DNA of 64,000 nucleotides. Origin: Blastomyces gilchristii SLH14081 (Eukaryota; Ascomycota; Eurotiomycetes; Onygenales; Ajellomycetaceae). Numbering within the stretch: the stretch's first letter is position 1; every line of letters begins with the position of its first letter. Below the pieces are notes generated by a model that did not search any database, was not told the origin of the DNA, and worked only from the letters and a program-made list of their open reading frames with translations. Of the stretch, positions 45,680-57,814 are shown one piece after another. Position numbers and translations under genes: made by a program. The stretch spans positions 6,646,627 through 6,710,626 of the forward strand of contig NW_003101681.1 in assembly GCF_000003855.2 (NCBI RefSeq), written 5' to 3'.

Positions 45680-48600
45680 CTGCAGTATATTATCATACAA
45701 TCAGCTACAGTGTCATTACTTATTAAAGTATAATATTTATCTGATTTTTTCATTGCTTTTCATTCTTTTCTTATAATTGTGAAAAGATCAGAATAAGTGA
45801 GATTATCTGATTTGTAAGTGTCTATGATTTCTCTTACTTTGTGAGACTTTTCAATTGTAAGTCTCTTCTTTTTCAACACTGATGATAGTGCTATAAATGA
45901 TTATAATTCACTCAGATCTTATATCTTTACTTTCATAAGTTATGAATCATTGATTAAGTTGTGTAAGACTCATTTCTCTGATTCTTTCAATGCATATATT
46001 TTCAGAGAATGTGATTTGAGTATTTTATATGACTCAAACTATCTAGATTGAAACTTCTCAGAACTCTCATTATATATAAGAACTCATATTCTTATCTTGA
46101 GACTTGATTTCTTAACTAGTAAGTCTTGTATTCTTTTTGATTGAATTACTCAGTTCAGAAGCAACTCATTAGCTTTTGTATATATGTAGCTGATCTCTTT
46201 CAATCTTGGTTCTGCATCTGTGACTGTTGCATTCGCAACTGCTACTGCTGTGTCTGTAACTGCTGTTTCTGCTGCATCTGTGACTGTTGTGTCTGTGACT
46301 GTTGTGTCTGCAACTGCTGTTCCCTCTCTCACCTTTTTCAAAGCATTCTTCAGAATGCGCGGATGCAATTCATATAACAGGTAAAATGGTGAATGCTTGA
46401 AGACTGCATGCTATTAAATCCGTGTGACCAGTAGCGCCTGCCTGAGATATTCATTTCATAGTCTCATAGACTTGTTCACTAGATATTTCATCAGCATATT
46501 ACTCAAGATTTCATTCAAGCATTTCATCTTCTCATTTATTCACAGATGATATGATGTTATTCTATGATATCTTGTCTGTAACTGACTCATGAAATGCCTC
46601 ACTGCTTCTTCTATGAGATTCACACTATTATCAGTTAGAATCTCATATGACATTTCATAGTTAATATAGATCTCATTATGTAGAAACTTTGTCATTATCT
46701 TCTCTATCATCTCTGAAACTACTTTCATAACTGGTCAGTCAGTAGTGTAATTAATAGCAGTGATTATTCATTGATTTTCATTTGATATTCACAGCAATAT
46801 GTCTATGAGATTCATCTCTTATTATTTGAATGATTATATCATACACTTCATCTGATATTGTATCTTCTCATATTCTAATCCTTTCTTAGATTCTTTCACA
46901 ACCTGACAATTCAGACACTCATGAGTGTATGTCTGAATGTTCTCAGTCATGCTTGATCAGTATACTCTTGATTTGAGTATACTTATAAGTTCAGAGCTTT
47001 CTAAGTGACTGAATTCCTTGTGCATGTGAGTTATTAAGTCACATCTAAATGAAGATTCTAGATAGAAAGCTTCTACATATTCTAGATTACAGTAAAACAC
47101 AATGTTGTTTTTCAATTTTCTTAGCTTGAAGTTCAGAAGCATCTCTTCTACTACTCTTATAAGATGCTTATTATCTGATATCTTGTCATTCTTCAAGTAA
47201 GAGATTATGATATTCACTCATTCTGATTTCTTATACTCTCTTAGTATATTTAATATGAACTTCTCTTATACCTAATTTACAGAACTCTCATTCATGAAAT
47301 TGAGTCTATAACTGATTACATTAGACATCACAGTATTCAATCTCTTTCAGTATTTAATATAAAGATTGTATGCTTGAAACTCTGAGATTCAATATACTAA
47401 GTATTTGAAAGATTTTATTATTAATTATAGATAGACAAGGCTTTCATAATCTGTGATCATCATTGTTATATGCCTGTTATTAATATATCTATCTCACAAT
47501 GTCAGTATATGCTTGATTGCTAGTAATTTCTTTTCATACACTGAATAATTGAGCTCAGCACTTAATAGTTTTCTATCATTATATATCACTGAGTGCAGCT
47601 TGCTATTCTTACTCATCTGTAGAAGAGCATCTCTGATAGTCTATTCAGATATATTCATCTCAATGTAGAAAGGTTTATCATGATCTGATTAAATAAGCAC
47701 TGAGAATATTATTACATATTCTCTCAGTATGAGAAAAGCCTCTTCATATACAGCATTTTAGATGATTAAATGAAACTTCTTCTTTTATAGATTTGTATCT
47801 GTTTCTCTTAAGAGATCTGAGAGTGATGCAGATATTCATGTAAAATCCTTGATAAATCTGTAATAGTATGAGATTAACTCAAGAAACTGTTGTATATGAT
47901 GTACATTTCTCAGTCACAGTTAATTCACTATAACATTCAATTTCTCTGAGATGAGATATATACAGTTATCACTTACTACATATTCTACAAACTCTAACTC
48001 TTTTATTTCAAATACATACTTTGTTAATTTGATGTAGAGCTTATACTCTGTCAGAGTTATAAGCACTTCATTGAGATACTTCAGATATTTATTATATGAG
48101 TTTGAAAAGACTAGAATATTATTGAGATATACAAGATATGAGATTTCATTCTGTTTATGAAGAATTATATTCATTATTATTTGAAAGATAGCAGGTGCAT
48201 TTGTTAGACTGAATAATATTATCAGAAATTCAAACTTTCTTCATTATGTATTAAACACAGTTCACAGAACTGACAGTTCATCTATATAAATCTGTCAGTA
48301 TTCTGAGAGAAGATTAATCTTTGATAGATATCAGATATTTTCAACTGTATTCAACTGTTATTGAATTCATAACAGTGAATATTCATTCTTGATTGTAAGC
48401 TTATTAAGTGCTTAATAATTAATACACATTCATCACTCTTTATCTGTCTTTTTCACAAATAGAACTGAAAAGTCTCACATGCTTGATAAGAATTATATAA
48501 GACTATGTTCTAGAAGGTCTGTGATCTGATACTTCTGTTCTTCAAGATATGTTTGTGATAGAAGATATGCATTCTGATTGACTGATTTTGCATTCTCTGT

Positions 48601-50650
48601 GTCAATCTTATATACAAATCCTTGTTTTAGCAGCAATTCCAGTGAAAGATCTGTTTGAAAGATCTTTTCATACTTCTTCAGAAGCTTCTTCATACACTTG
48701 TTCTTCTGTATATTCTTTATCTTGATTTTCTCTGCTTCTGAGTTCTGTATGACATACAGAATACTTTCAGATGAGGTCTTATGAATCATTCTCTTTGCTT
48801 GTTAATGTGTAAGCAGATTTAATTCTTCTATATCAGAAATGTGAAATGTTCTTCTTATATCAGTTAGTAGAATTATATGAATCATTTTCTTTCTATCAGT
48901 CAACTGCATATGACATGTACATTATTAAATCTGTGAATTGAATCTTTAAAATCAATTAAGTCTGAGAATAAGATTGTATTTCATATTCTACAGCTCTTAC
49001 ACTCAAATATAGCAAGATCATTCTTCAAAGTACAAGAGAACTCTTACTCTTGCAGATGATATTAAATATTAATTATCAGATAATCTTATGTATCAGAGAT
49101 TCTTCACTTAGCAGATCTCTTTCAGTCTTTGAATTATATAATTATCAATATATTGTGTAGAAGCTTCTGTATCTGCTAATACTTTTACAGTCATCTCTTG
49201 ATTCTTATTCAAGTGTCTCTTATATATTAACATTTCAGGTCTCAAGGCATTGAGATGAGTATCTACTTCATCATTCTTTCTTACATCTCATTTGAGAGTC
49301 TGCTTCTTCTTTGTATTTACAGAATTCAGAGAGTTATCTAACACAGATATCTCTTTCACTTTAAAGACTTTTTATAGAATATCAGTAAGTATCTCTGAGA
49401 TCACTGATTCTGCTAGTTTTTTAACTCTCTTACTTCTCTTGACTGTGTATACTGAGTGTAATCTTTTGTATCATAATTTTAGTATCTACAGTTAAAGCAA
49501 GCTCAATACTTATAATATTAAGGTTTTCACTCAGAGAATCTCTTTTTCAGAGAATTCAGTACTTTAACAATGATATTCAGATCTAGATTCATCACATTCA
49601 GATGTGTAACTTGTATTGCAGAAGTCTGATTACTCATTCTTCACTGAGACATACTCAATTGCAGTATTTTCTATTATAATTAACTCACTTGTTTCTGTAT
49701 AATGAGAATATTATATGCTTCTTTCATCATATCTGATTACAAGATTAAGCATTTCTATTCTACTCTCAATTCAGATGTAAGATTATAAATGAAGATCTGT
49801 AAACAGAAAGATGTTAAAAGCTCTTCATTCAATGTAAGATAGTATAAGCTGAAGTATATGAAGTATAATATAAGATTACTCACTTATCTACACTCAGTGA
49901 AGTGTTTATAATACTTATCTCATACATTTACTTTCTCAAAGTTATGCAAGATTCATTTGAAAAACTTATTTCATATTTATAGAAATGAATATTATTCTGA
50001 GTCTGTAAGATTTATCTTTTTATCAGTTATTTATAATAACTTCACTTTTCTGTATAGAAATGCAGCAGATCTTAAGACTTGTTGAAATTCTGTTAACTAT
50101 CTATCTATGAGTTTATATTTAATCTGATAATATAATTATATCTGACTTAGTCAGCTGATTGCAGCATCATTTTTTCAGTTACTATTAAAGCTTAATAACT
50201 CTGACAGATCTCTCAGCTTAATGTATCTCATGCTTAGATTCTCATTCTACACAGCAGTCTTTAATAATGTGTATACTTCTGAAGAGATTGTGAATAATCA
50301 TGATAAGATCTTCAGATTCAGTGTAGTTATCTGTCTGTATAAACATTCAATCTCTCACTGCAGATCTAAGATCTGATTTTCTCTATTCTTATTAATGATA
50401 ATAATTGCATCAGTGAAGCTCTTCATAGTGAATACTTGATCTGCAGTGAATATCAATTGTTATTTAGCTTCTGTCTCAGTCTGTCACTGTGTATACAAGG
50501 TCTCAATCTCATTTAGAATTCTTGTATATATACAGAGCTTTAATTTCAGTTCAGTGATTTCAGCTGTTTTTCTTACTGCTTTAAGTAAACTCTCTGAGAG
50601 ATTCTGCATATCTTTCAGTTCAGATAGCAGAGAAGAGTGTTATTCATATT
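45680..50650 (-). pseudogene. Gypsy 3 gag-pol, broken by point mutations
   Basis: Domains mirror gypsy 2. Integrase C-terminal and core lie at about 45950-46800, the integrase zinc region near 46920-47080, RNase H at about 47450-47720, and RT at about 47900-48600 (Y-L-N-N near 48130). A relatively open frame at 48493-48789 lies just before RT. Protease is near 49150 and Gag at about 49440-50650. It is more mutated than gypsy 2, including over the segment that is spared there (here 46141-46450). No chromodomain seen. Confidence 0.85.
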
Positions 50651-51082
50651 GACTAGAGAAGATATTTATTTCAGTGATTTTCTCATTGATTGTACAATGT
50701 CTATCATTATATCAATGTATTGTTATATTACTATATCATTATATTGCTATCTATTGTCATCATACAACTCCGGTGATGATCACTCTCTCTCTTTTATCTC
50801 TTTGAGTGAAGAGTGATTTTCTTTGAATCTGATTCACTGCTCTCATCTCTTTTCTCACATCTCATTTATTCATATACATGGCATTTGTCTGAGTGTGAAG
50901 TTTTTCTCTAACAAGTGAAGCGGTATTAATTGAATGCTCTTTCACTCACTACTCTTCATATACTATCTTTTGAGATGTTCTAGAATCACACTGATATGAT
51001 AACTATAAATCACTTCATAGACAGAATTATCATACTCTGAAGAAGTCTGCACTTCTCACCAGTTTTTAGACATGCTATCAGA

Positions 51083-51257
51083 TGTGATTCAAAGATTGAT
51101 TAAGTCAGTGTATGATTACAGGTGTACACCGGCTTCTTATATATTGTAATATCATATGCTAAATTAATTAGTGGCTGCTATGACTTCTTTACACTCATAA
51201 GCAAGTTCAGAAGCGGCCGCGTTATTATCTGACGGTTGTACGTTCTTCCGAACCACA
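51083..51257 (-). repeat. 5' LTR of gypsy 3 (175 bp)
   Basis: The inner (left) half is mutated (AAGTCAGTGTATG in the hairpin). The outer (right) half keeps GCGGCCGC, CGGTTGTACG and CCGAACC. Confidence 0.9.
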
Positions 51258-52515
51258 ATTCTGAATTCTATCAGAGATAATGTGTATTGAAGTCTTCTAC
51301 AATGATAGAATTTTTCAAGAGAATTATATTTAAAAATTCTCTATTAATTGTTCAGATATTGTTATTTTCTTTCAATAACTTTTTATTATAGATATTTATG
51401 AGTTGAATAATATCAAACTCATTCTCTTTATCTATAATATCACTCACTAGAATATCAGAGTCAGATATAATATTAAATCTCAGATTAAATTAATATCTTG
51501 ATCTTTTTCTTCTGTATATCACTACTCTTGATTTTATCTCAGATTTTTCAGGTAGAAAGTAGTAATAGCTTGAATAAGAAATAATATACTTTTACTCAGC
51601 ATTAAAGTATGATTCTTGAAAAAGTATAAAATTAACTTTTTATTCAAATATAATCTGAAGATAAGAATAAATGTAATTTAAGTTTCTATCTACATTGTTT
51701 TAAATGAATGTCATTTTTGAAGAATTTTTACACTTTTTTTATTATTTTTATTGTATATTCATACTAAAAGAGAGTAGAAATAGAGCAGAATCTAATCACT
51801 ATCATCTGATAGTAGATTATAACTATTTTAAAAAACAGGAATTTTAACTACTTGCATTCTTTTCAGTTTATTAACAGAGTCATTTCTCAATTCTCTAATC
51901 TTAACAGATATTTGAGAATTCAAATTCTATTTATGTTTAGCTGAAGAATTTGAGTTTGAGAATTTAGATAACTGAGAGTTTCTTCTCTTTGAGCTTGCAG
52001 TTGTGAATTTACTGACTTGACTGTTATCTTCAGTTTTAGATTGACTTTGAGCTTCTTCTTTTCTTCAGTTCTTTTGAATTCTTGAAGTAAATATGCATTC
52101 TTTTGAACTAGATACATGCTTTTCTTTACAGTTAGAGCATTTAAGCAGAGTATATTAACATATTTCATTTCTTTTTAAGTGTATTTCATATTTATACTTA
52201 CTAGTTTTGTAATCTTTAACACAGAACTCACATTTTGTATCTCTGAAATACAAGATTATAAAGTGTTCATATCTTTGACAGTTTAAACACTGTGTTTGTG
52301 TTTTGAGATTCATTCTTGAGTCTTTGTATTCATGAACTCTTATTTTCAAATCTGCTACTCTTACTTCAGAAATTTTTAATTGTTTAAGTATTTTTATATA
52401 AACTAGAACAGAGATATTTCTTCTAATTTATCTAAATTCAATTAAATTCAGTTATACAGGCTTCTTTCTTAGTTGAATAGAATTGTATTCTTTTAACTCA
52501 TTTTTAAAAAGTAAC
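51258..52515 (-). pseudogene. LINE-3 endonuclease remainder and ORF1 fragment
   Basis: Continues LINE-3 after gypsy 3. The endonuclease is at 51258-51780. ORF1 zinc knuckles are at about 51990-52300 (a C-x2-C-x4-H segment near 52262-52312; others degraded). Homology to LINE-2 ends near 52515. Confidence 0.78.
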
Positions 52516-52880
52516 TTGAATTTAATAGTAAAGTAAGTATTTATATAATTTACACTGAATTGATTATTAACTGATTTTTAATCAATTGTTAATTACTTAA
52601 ATATACAGATTGAATTTATTTTTATTACTATAATTAATTAACAATTAATTTAGAATTAATTCAAAATCAATTGAAAATCAATTTAAAATTAATTATTAAA
52701 TATTTTTATCTTGATATATTTTAAAATTCTGTAAAATATCTCTTTATATTTTATATGAATTTATCTGTTCATTTAATTAATTATGAATCAGCTATACATG
52801 CTTTGATTAATTGATAAGCTGAATGAATAAGTGAATTGAAAGATTGAAAGTCAATTATCAACTGATTATTACTGTATTGT
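52516..52880. other. AT-rich spacer
   Basis: Very AT-rich, with many short inverted TTAATTAA-like and AATCAATT-like motifs (52545-52700). No gene or recognisable element. Confidence 0.6.
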
Positions 52881-52881
52881 G

Positions 52882-53146
52882 TGAGGTCAGGGTCATGATT
52901 ATGTAATGAGGTCAAGTGATGCACTTAGCAAGGTCAAGTTTTCTGTATACACTGTAACAGCCAACAACATTTGTGTAGAATAGTTAAAGGTTGTATTGAT
53001 AGATCTTCTACAAAGAGCTTAATATAGTGATGGGTCACGTGATATAATGAGATCGCTAACCGCAACGGCCGTAACGGCCAACAATTTGCGACGTCAGCTT
53101 ACATAACGACGTCAAGTGGCGCACTTAGTGAGGTCAAGTTTTCTGC
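52882..53146 (+). repeat. Pair of direct repeats, one decayed and one intact
   Basis: Segments at 52882-52944 and about 53090-53146 share GTCAAGTG-GCACTTAG and AGGTCAAGTTTTCTG. GTAAC-GCCAACAA lies at 52964 and 53068. The right copy keeps CG (GACGTCA, GCGCAC); the left copy has transitions at those sites. The function is unknown; terminal repeats or promoter units of the neighbouring element are possible. Confidence 0.6.
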
Positions 53147-53339
53147 TTTCTTCAAGCAAGCTTTACACCTTTCACATTCTTATCAGTCCTCCATGAAATC
53201 TTCAGTATAAGATACTTTTAATTTTGTATGTAGATCTCACTTCCTAGTTATACAGCTGCCCTGCTGAATCAGAAATGTCTACTGCAGAACAGCAGTTAAG
53301 AGGGGTGTCAGATTGCCTCTCTTACAGGCTGACTGCTTC

Positions 53340-53525
53340 CGCTCACGTTATCTCAGTAAACTCAGCCACTTCACTCCGAGCTAACTCAATCCGAACTACT
53401 GCTACTTTCTGCCAAGTCCTGCTAACATCTGAGCCAATCAACTGTCACAGGGCTTACACTAAACCTAAATGAAACATTCTCAGCAAACTCTTCACAGAGC
53501 ATCTGAGAAAAAACAGTTCCTGTTT
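53340..53525 (+). repeat. Left member of a diverged inverted repeat
   Basis: Shares blocks with the reverse complement of 63555-63715: GTTATCTCAG, AAGTCCTGCTAAC, and TCTGAGAA-AAACAGTTCC, in the same order and similar spacing. It lies upstream of the RecQ-like gene. A GC-rich, little-mutated stretch covers 53270-53480. Confidence 0.5.
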
Positions 53526-53847
53526 ATTAGTAACACAGGAACAATTTGCTTCAATCATAATGTTTGAGATAGAATCACTGTGTAACATCACTTATAGATC
53601 ATTTCTCTATCATCTTGAGAAATTAATTTTTCAATTTTCTGTTGATTGATGTAATTTTTATCTGAAAATACATATATTCTGAGTATGAAGTGTCACATTG
53701 AAAACTGCTACTATGATTTTGAACACAGGAACAATTTGCTAATTTTTCAATCATGATTATATCTAGTCATTCAACATCTTGATCTTACTATCAAAACATC
53801 TATTCAGTCATCAGAGACTATAGTCAAAGCACTGAGTGTATTTTTCA

Positions 53848-53953
53848 GCAACTTCTGACAACTTCTGATAACTTCTGATCTCTTGACAATCTCATGCAGT
53901 ATATTAACTTGTGATAACTTCTGACAACTTCTGAGATCTTTCAACAACTTCTG
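53848..53953 (+). repeat. Cluster of AACTTCTG motifs
   Basis: At least six copies of YAACTTCTGA within ~105 bases; more occur at 56719-56745 and a variant near 58745. The AAGTCCTGCTAAC-type block of the inverted repeats is followed by related sequence (AACTTCTG in the right arm). Confidence 0.7.
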
Positions 53954-54199
53954 AATCAATCACATAACACTTCTTTTTGACAGCTGAGTCACTTTTTGAC
54001 AGCTGAGTCAGATAACATCCCATCAACTGTATCAAATATGATTAAGAGAGATTGAAGAAAATGTGCAAGTCAGCTACAATGACAGCTTCAAAAGCCATTA
54101 TTAAAGCAAATACTTTCAATGAATATTGAAGATATATTATAACTTGTTATGAGCTATGTCAGATCAGATAGTATTGATAAGCAATAGAATGTTATTCAG

Positions 54200-56437
54200 T
54201 ATTGTCTTCAATGAATACTTCAAGGCCTGTGTCCAGATCCTGAGTGTACTCTTCAGCCATGCATAGAACAAGTCTGTATACTTCAGTGTATAATATATGA
54301 ATATAGTGACACTTTATTCATTGTCAGAACTGGCTATGAAAAGAGTCTTATTCTTCAATTCTATACAATTCTGACAGGAAAGATAATCATTCAACTGGTT
54401 CCTCTAAACAAGCTTGGTGATTAGTAAATAAGAGATATAGTATGATTTTCTGATGCCAATTCTTGTCTGATCAGTGCTGATAATCTTCAGGAATAAGAAG
54501 ACTTACTCAAACACATTCAACAGAATGAGTATACACATATACTGCTCAGTTCAGAGTAAGCTCTTTGTAAGTGATTTCAGCATGTTCTTCAAGACTCTAC
54601 TTTACAAGAAAAGATTGAGCTTGTAGCTATCAATGAGTGTCATCTTATCACACAGTGAAGTCAATTCTGTAGTCAGTTTGTCAGGCTGAGGCACCTGAGA
54701 TTGCTTCTTTGTAAGGATATTATCTGGTTTGGCTGTTCTACAACTCTCAGCAGTAAAGCTGAGGATATCATTCTTCAAGAGACTAGATTTCATTCTATTG
54801 ATATAAACTCACAGCAGACTCAGGTTATTTGAACTTTCATTAACTGTTCTGATATCTTTATCAGTGTACATCTGATTCCACACGGTAAACTTGTATTCTA
54901 TGATATGTTATATTTTTTATTGAATGAGATCATTGATATGAATGGAAAGATTATATCTCAACACATTTTAAAGATCATTGTCTTTATTGACAGTCATGTC
55001 AAGATTCAACAAGTAGTGCAATATTTTCAATCAATACTTCTTCAGATCTGTCAGAATAACAGGTAGAATATTAATAATACTGATATCTCTTTCATCAATG
55101 ACATCATTCAGCATTTCACATCTTGAGTGTCTGAAGTGAATCAGAATATTCACTTTGAGAAGTTCATGAAATCAACATTGAAAATATGAATCATGATGAC
55201 AACAACCTCACTGAGTATGAGTATAAATATTCCAGATGTCAAGTGTACTGTTGTATGAGGATTTCCTATTAAGAGAGATGATATTGCAGATGTTTGGTAA
55301 TGATGTGGGTGAGAGAGTTGTGAATCAGGTTGAAAAAGCCATACCTTGATTCTTCTTCCCTACTGAGCATTTGACTTCAGAGGTTATGATAAGAAAGCTG
55401 TTCAATCTTCTCAACTATCAGCAAAACAAAGATCTCAGCAAAGAACTTGATATCAGGCCAGTCAGCTATCACAGTTCATGAACTTGAAGAACATATCTGA
55501 TGCTGAAAGTATTGCATCAAATATGATAAGTCAGAGTCAAAGTCAATGTAGAATAATCACTGTGAAGGCATGAACAGAGAATGAAATGCAAAGATAAGTC
55601 AATCTCTTCACTGACTGAAAGAGAATCATCAATGACTCATGCTACTGAAAAGCCCTTCTGACCTATCTTGAGAAGGATTGACTCTCATTTAATATGAATA
55701 GAATGAACACTTCTGTGAAGAAATGCTGCAGCAGGTGCAATTCAAGCTGTATATCTGTATTCAAACAGTCACTCACTACAAACATCATCAAGGCATCTCA
55801 AGATAATAGTCATGGTGCCATTCTGCTGTCAGAACTTAAGAACTGGTGTATCAAATGTGTGAAGAAACAGTATCATCATGATCAAGGCTTTTCAGTGTCA
55901 GCTTCACAATTTATATCTACTCAATGTCAGTGGCAGATAGCTGCTCATTTTCATCAGAAGACATCTATCTTTGAATTCAATTAAAATGAATTGTGTGATG
56001 CTGTCAATCTTCTTCAGACTTAGAGCTATTGAGATGAATTTGAAGATCAGCTTCACAGCTTTCTGTCAAGTCAAATTGCAGCTGTAAATAAAGTATATGA
56101 AGCTATTCTCATAGAAAGATGTCAATGTCAGGCAATCAGAAACAGGGAGAGGGCAGCAGAGATAGCAGTACCTACTGAAATGTCAAGTAGTGATTCAATC
56201 AGTGAAATGACAGCAGCTCAGCAGCTCACAGCTGTATGGCATGTGAAAGACAATAATCTGACCTGGATGACTGCTCAACACGCAGCAAAAAGAGCACAGC
56301 AACTTAATGAGATCTTCACTGAGATCTCTACAGCTCTTTCAGCTGCTGTTGCTGCTGCTGAAGTCTCTGCTGCTCTAGTCATATTTATTATCAGTGCTTT
56401 CACTACTCTACAGTTCACTTCTTCTTCAAGTCTCTGA
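54200..56437 (+). pseudogene. RecQ-like DEAH-box helicase, broken
   Basis: One reading frame without net indels carries the helicase core. The motif I-like segment reads G-Y-E-K-S (54332-54346; G-x-G-K-S expected). Motif II reads N-E-C-H near 54630 (D-E-x-H expected). Motif III is F-G-C-S-x-T-L near 54730. The second RecA lobe has I-V-F-I-D-S near 54980 and T-T-S-L-S-M-x-I-N-I-P-D-V near 55200-55240. A C-C-x-R-C-N segment at 55724-55741 resembles the RecQ zinc-binding domain. The C-terminal tail (56180-56437) is Ala/Ser-rich. Catalytic residues are lost by transitions. RecQ helicases unwind DNA; related fungal genes are often subtelomeric or transposon-linked. The start is uncertain. Confidence 0.8.
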
Positions 56438-57072
56438 GTTCATTCTTCTTCAAGTTCATGAGTTCATGTATCTATAACTGCTTAAGTTCACACTTCATTC
56501 AAGCAGTGAAGTAACAACAATAGTATTGATATTTAAATCCTCTGCAAATGAACATCATTTGGTGAATGAAATGCAAACACAGATATTGTATTCACAAAGA
56601 TATCTCATTTTGACTGTGTTCAAACTTCTTCTCACAGAGGAAGAGATAACTTCTCTATAGAAAATAACACTATTAAGTAGTTAGACATCTTCTATAATAA
56701 ATCTTCTGTAAACTCCTTGCAATTTCTAACAACTTCTGCTAACTTCTGAATTAATCATGAATTGTAGAGTTATAGAAGTGAATAGAAATATACTTATCTA
56801 GACATTATTAACTTACTCATGTGTTGTTTACTCATATTATAAGTATAAACATGAGCTTCTTACTTCATTTTCTTCATCTTTCTTTCAATCAGCAACAATC
56901 TACTTACTTATCAATGTGAAAATCCCTCTGTCACATCATCTGCCGCTGCCCCTGCTGCTGTCCCTGCTGCTTCACCCACCTGCCTGTTCTTCAATTGAAT
57001 GAAAGTAAGTTAAATCTTAATCATAGATGATGTATAAATCAATCTCTAACTAAACAGTTTAGTCAAACAACA
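56438..57072 (+). other. Spacer after RecQ-like gene
   Basis: AT-rich, with further AACTTCTG motifs (56719-56745) and a short CTGCCCCTGCTGCTG stretch near 56945. No gene recognised. Confidence 0.5.
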
Positions 57073-57282
57073 ATGTCTATTCACAAGCTTGAGTTCACTG
57101 TTCTCAAAGCTCATTATGACACTCACTATGCAACAAAGCCTGAGGAGATCTGTGCATGCTGTCTCTGTATGACTGAATTTGAGCTGTTGTGTAAATGTAT
57201 TGTTTCTGATGTTAGAAAGACATGCAATAATTGCCATTTTCATGATTTAATATGCTGTGCTGTATGTTCACTATATTTCTAG
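57073..57282 (+). CDS. Small Cys-rich protein (69 aa), unknown
   Basis: An intact short frame. From residue 28 it has C-x-C-C-x-C, then C-x-C, then C-x2-C, C-C-x2-C and several His, suggesting zinc binding. No family recognised with confidence; short Cys-rich domains of this kind occur in fungal transposon-associated proteins. It lies between the RecQ-like and DUF6589 genes on the RecQ strand. The frame could be a fragment of a longer gene continuing upstream (a possible splice acceptor lies before it). Confidence 0.5.
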   Translation: MSIHKLEFTVLKAHYDTHYATKPEEICACCLCMTEFELLCKCIVSDVRKTCNNCHFHDLICCAVCSLYF

Positions 57283-57453
57283 AGAAAGCTTAGGTGTTAA
57301 CAGATATTATTATAGATTCTCAGAGAGTCTTATGTCATTGTGAAATATTATATTAGAAGATCATGGGAGGTGATGTGTTGTAAGTAAGGAGATGATAATG
57401 ATTATTGTCATATCATGAAGAAGTTGCAGAGCATGCTGATGATAAACAACTGA

Positions 57454-57648
57454 TTGATCAGGTTCTATCATGATTATACACTGAAATCATTTGTTGAAGA
57501 AGGTCCTCAGATTGTTGTCAGTGCAGATCACAATGTTGACTTGTATAATACAAGTCATTTTTTCAATGAGGAGTTGTCAATGAGTTTTTCTTTATACCCA
57601 GCGAATTCTGTTGACTATAAGGTTGATGAGAGAATTATTGAGAAGTAG
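57454..57648 (+). CDS. Hypothetical frame (64 aa)
   Basis: Open frame with mixed composition (R-F-Y-H-D-Y start, acidic middle). In-frame sequence before the ATG is also open for a short distance, so it may be the end of a longer broken gene starting near 57073. No domain seen. Confidence 0.3.
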   Translation: MIRFYHDYTLKSFVEEGPQIVVSADHNVDLYNTSHFFNEELSMSFSLYPANSVDYKVDERIIEK

Positions 57649-57660
57649 CTTTGTGTTCTG

Positions 57661-57770
57661 TTACTGTTGCTGTTTTTGCTTTTGCTTTTGCTTTTGTTTT
57701 TGTTTTTATTTTTATTTTTTTTTTCTCTTAATATCTTCTTTCTTTTTCTTTTTCTTTTTTTCTTTATTTT
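57661..57770 (+). repeat. T-rich microsatellite
   Basis: (TTTTGC)n grading into (TTTTTA)n and T runs with C. Low complexity; could act as a 3' end signal for the small gene before it. Confidence 0.85.
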
Positions 57771-57814
57771 AAATGATTAATGAGATACTATTATTTCAAT
57801 CCTGCTGTGTGATC

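Larger units (their letters stand above)
42944..51257 (-). mobile_element. Ty3/gypsy retrotransposon, short-LTR family (element 3), 8314 bp
   Basis: Minus-strand copy of the gypsy 2 family. LTRs are at 42944-43118 and 51083-51257, with a 4-bp duplication ATTC at 42940-42943 and 51258-51261. The polypurine tract is at 43119-43131 on the minus strand. It is inserted in the LINE-3 endonuclease region; the continuous target sequence is seen in LINE-2 near 13030-13050. Gag-pol is broken. Confidence 0.93.
36609..52515 (-). mobile_element. LINE-3: non-LTR retrotransposon interrupted by retrocopy 2 and gypsy 3
   Basis: The minus-strand LINE begins with its (AAT)n tail at 36609-36626 and stem-loop near 36665. 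It then spans 36627-37165, 39389-42943 and 51258-52515. The breaks are retrocopy 2 (15-bp duplication) and gypsy 3 (4-bp duplication). Homology stops near 52515 within ORF1, so the 5' end is missing. An assembly gap lies within the RT/endonuclease part. Confidence 0.85.

Noticed and set aside
53275..53472. A 65-codon frame before the RecQ-like gene
   Set aside because: It overlaps the inverted-repeat arm and has no domain; GC-rich sequence makes it open by chance.
53848..53953. A CRISPR-like array
   Set aside because: Motifs are only ~10 bases with irregular spacing in a eukaryotic repeat context; no spacers or cas genes.
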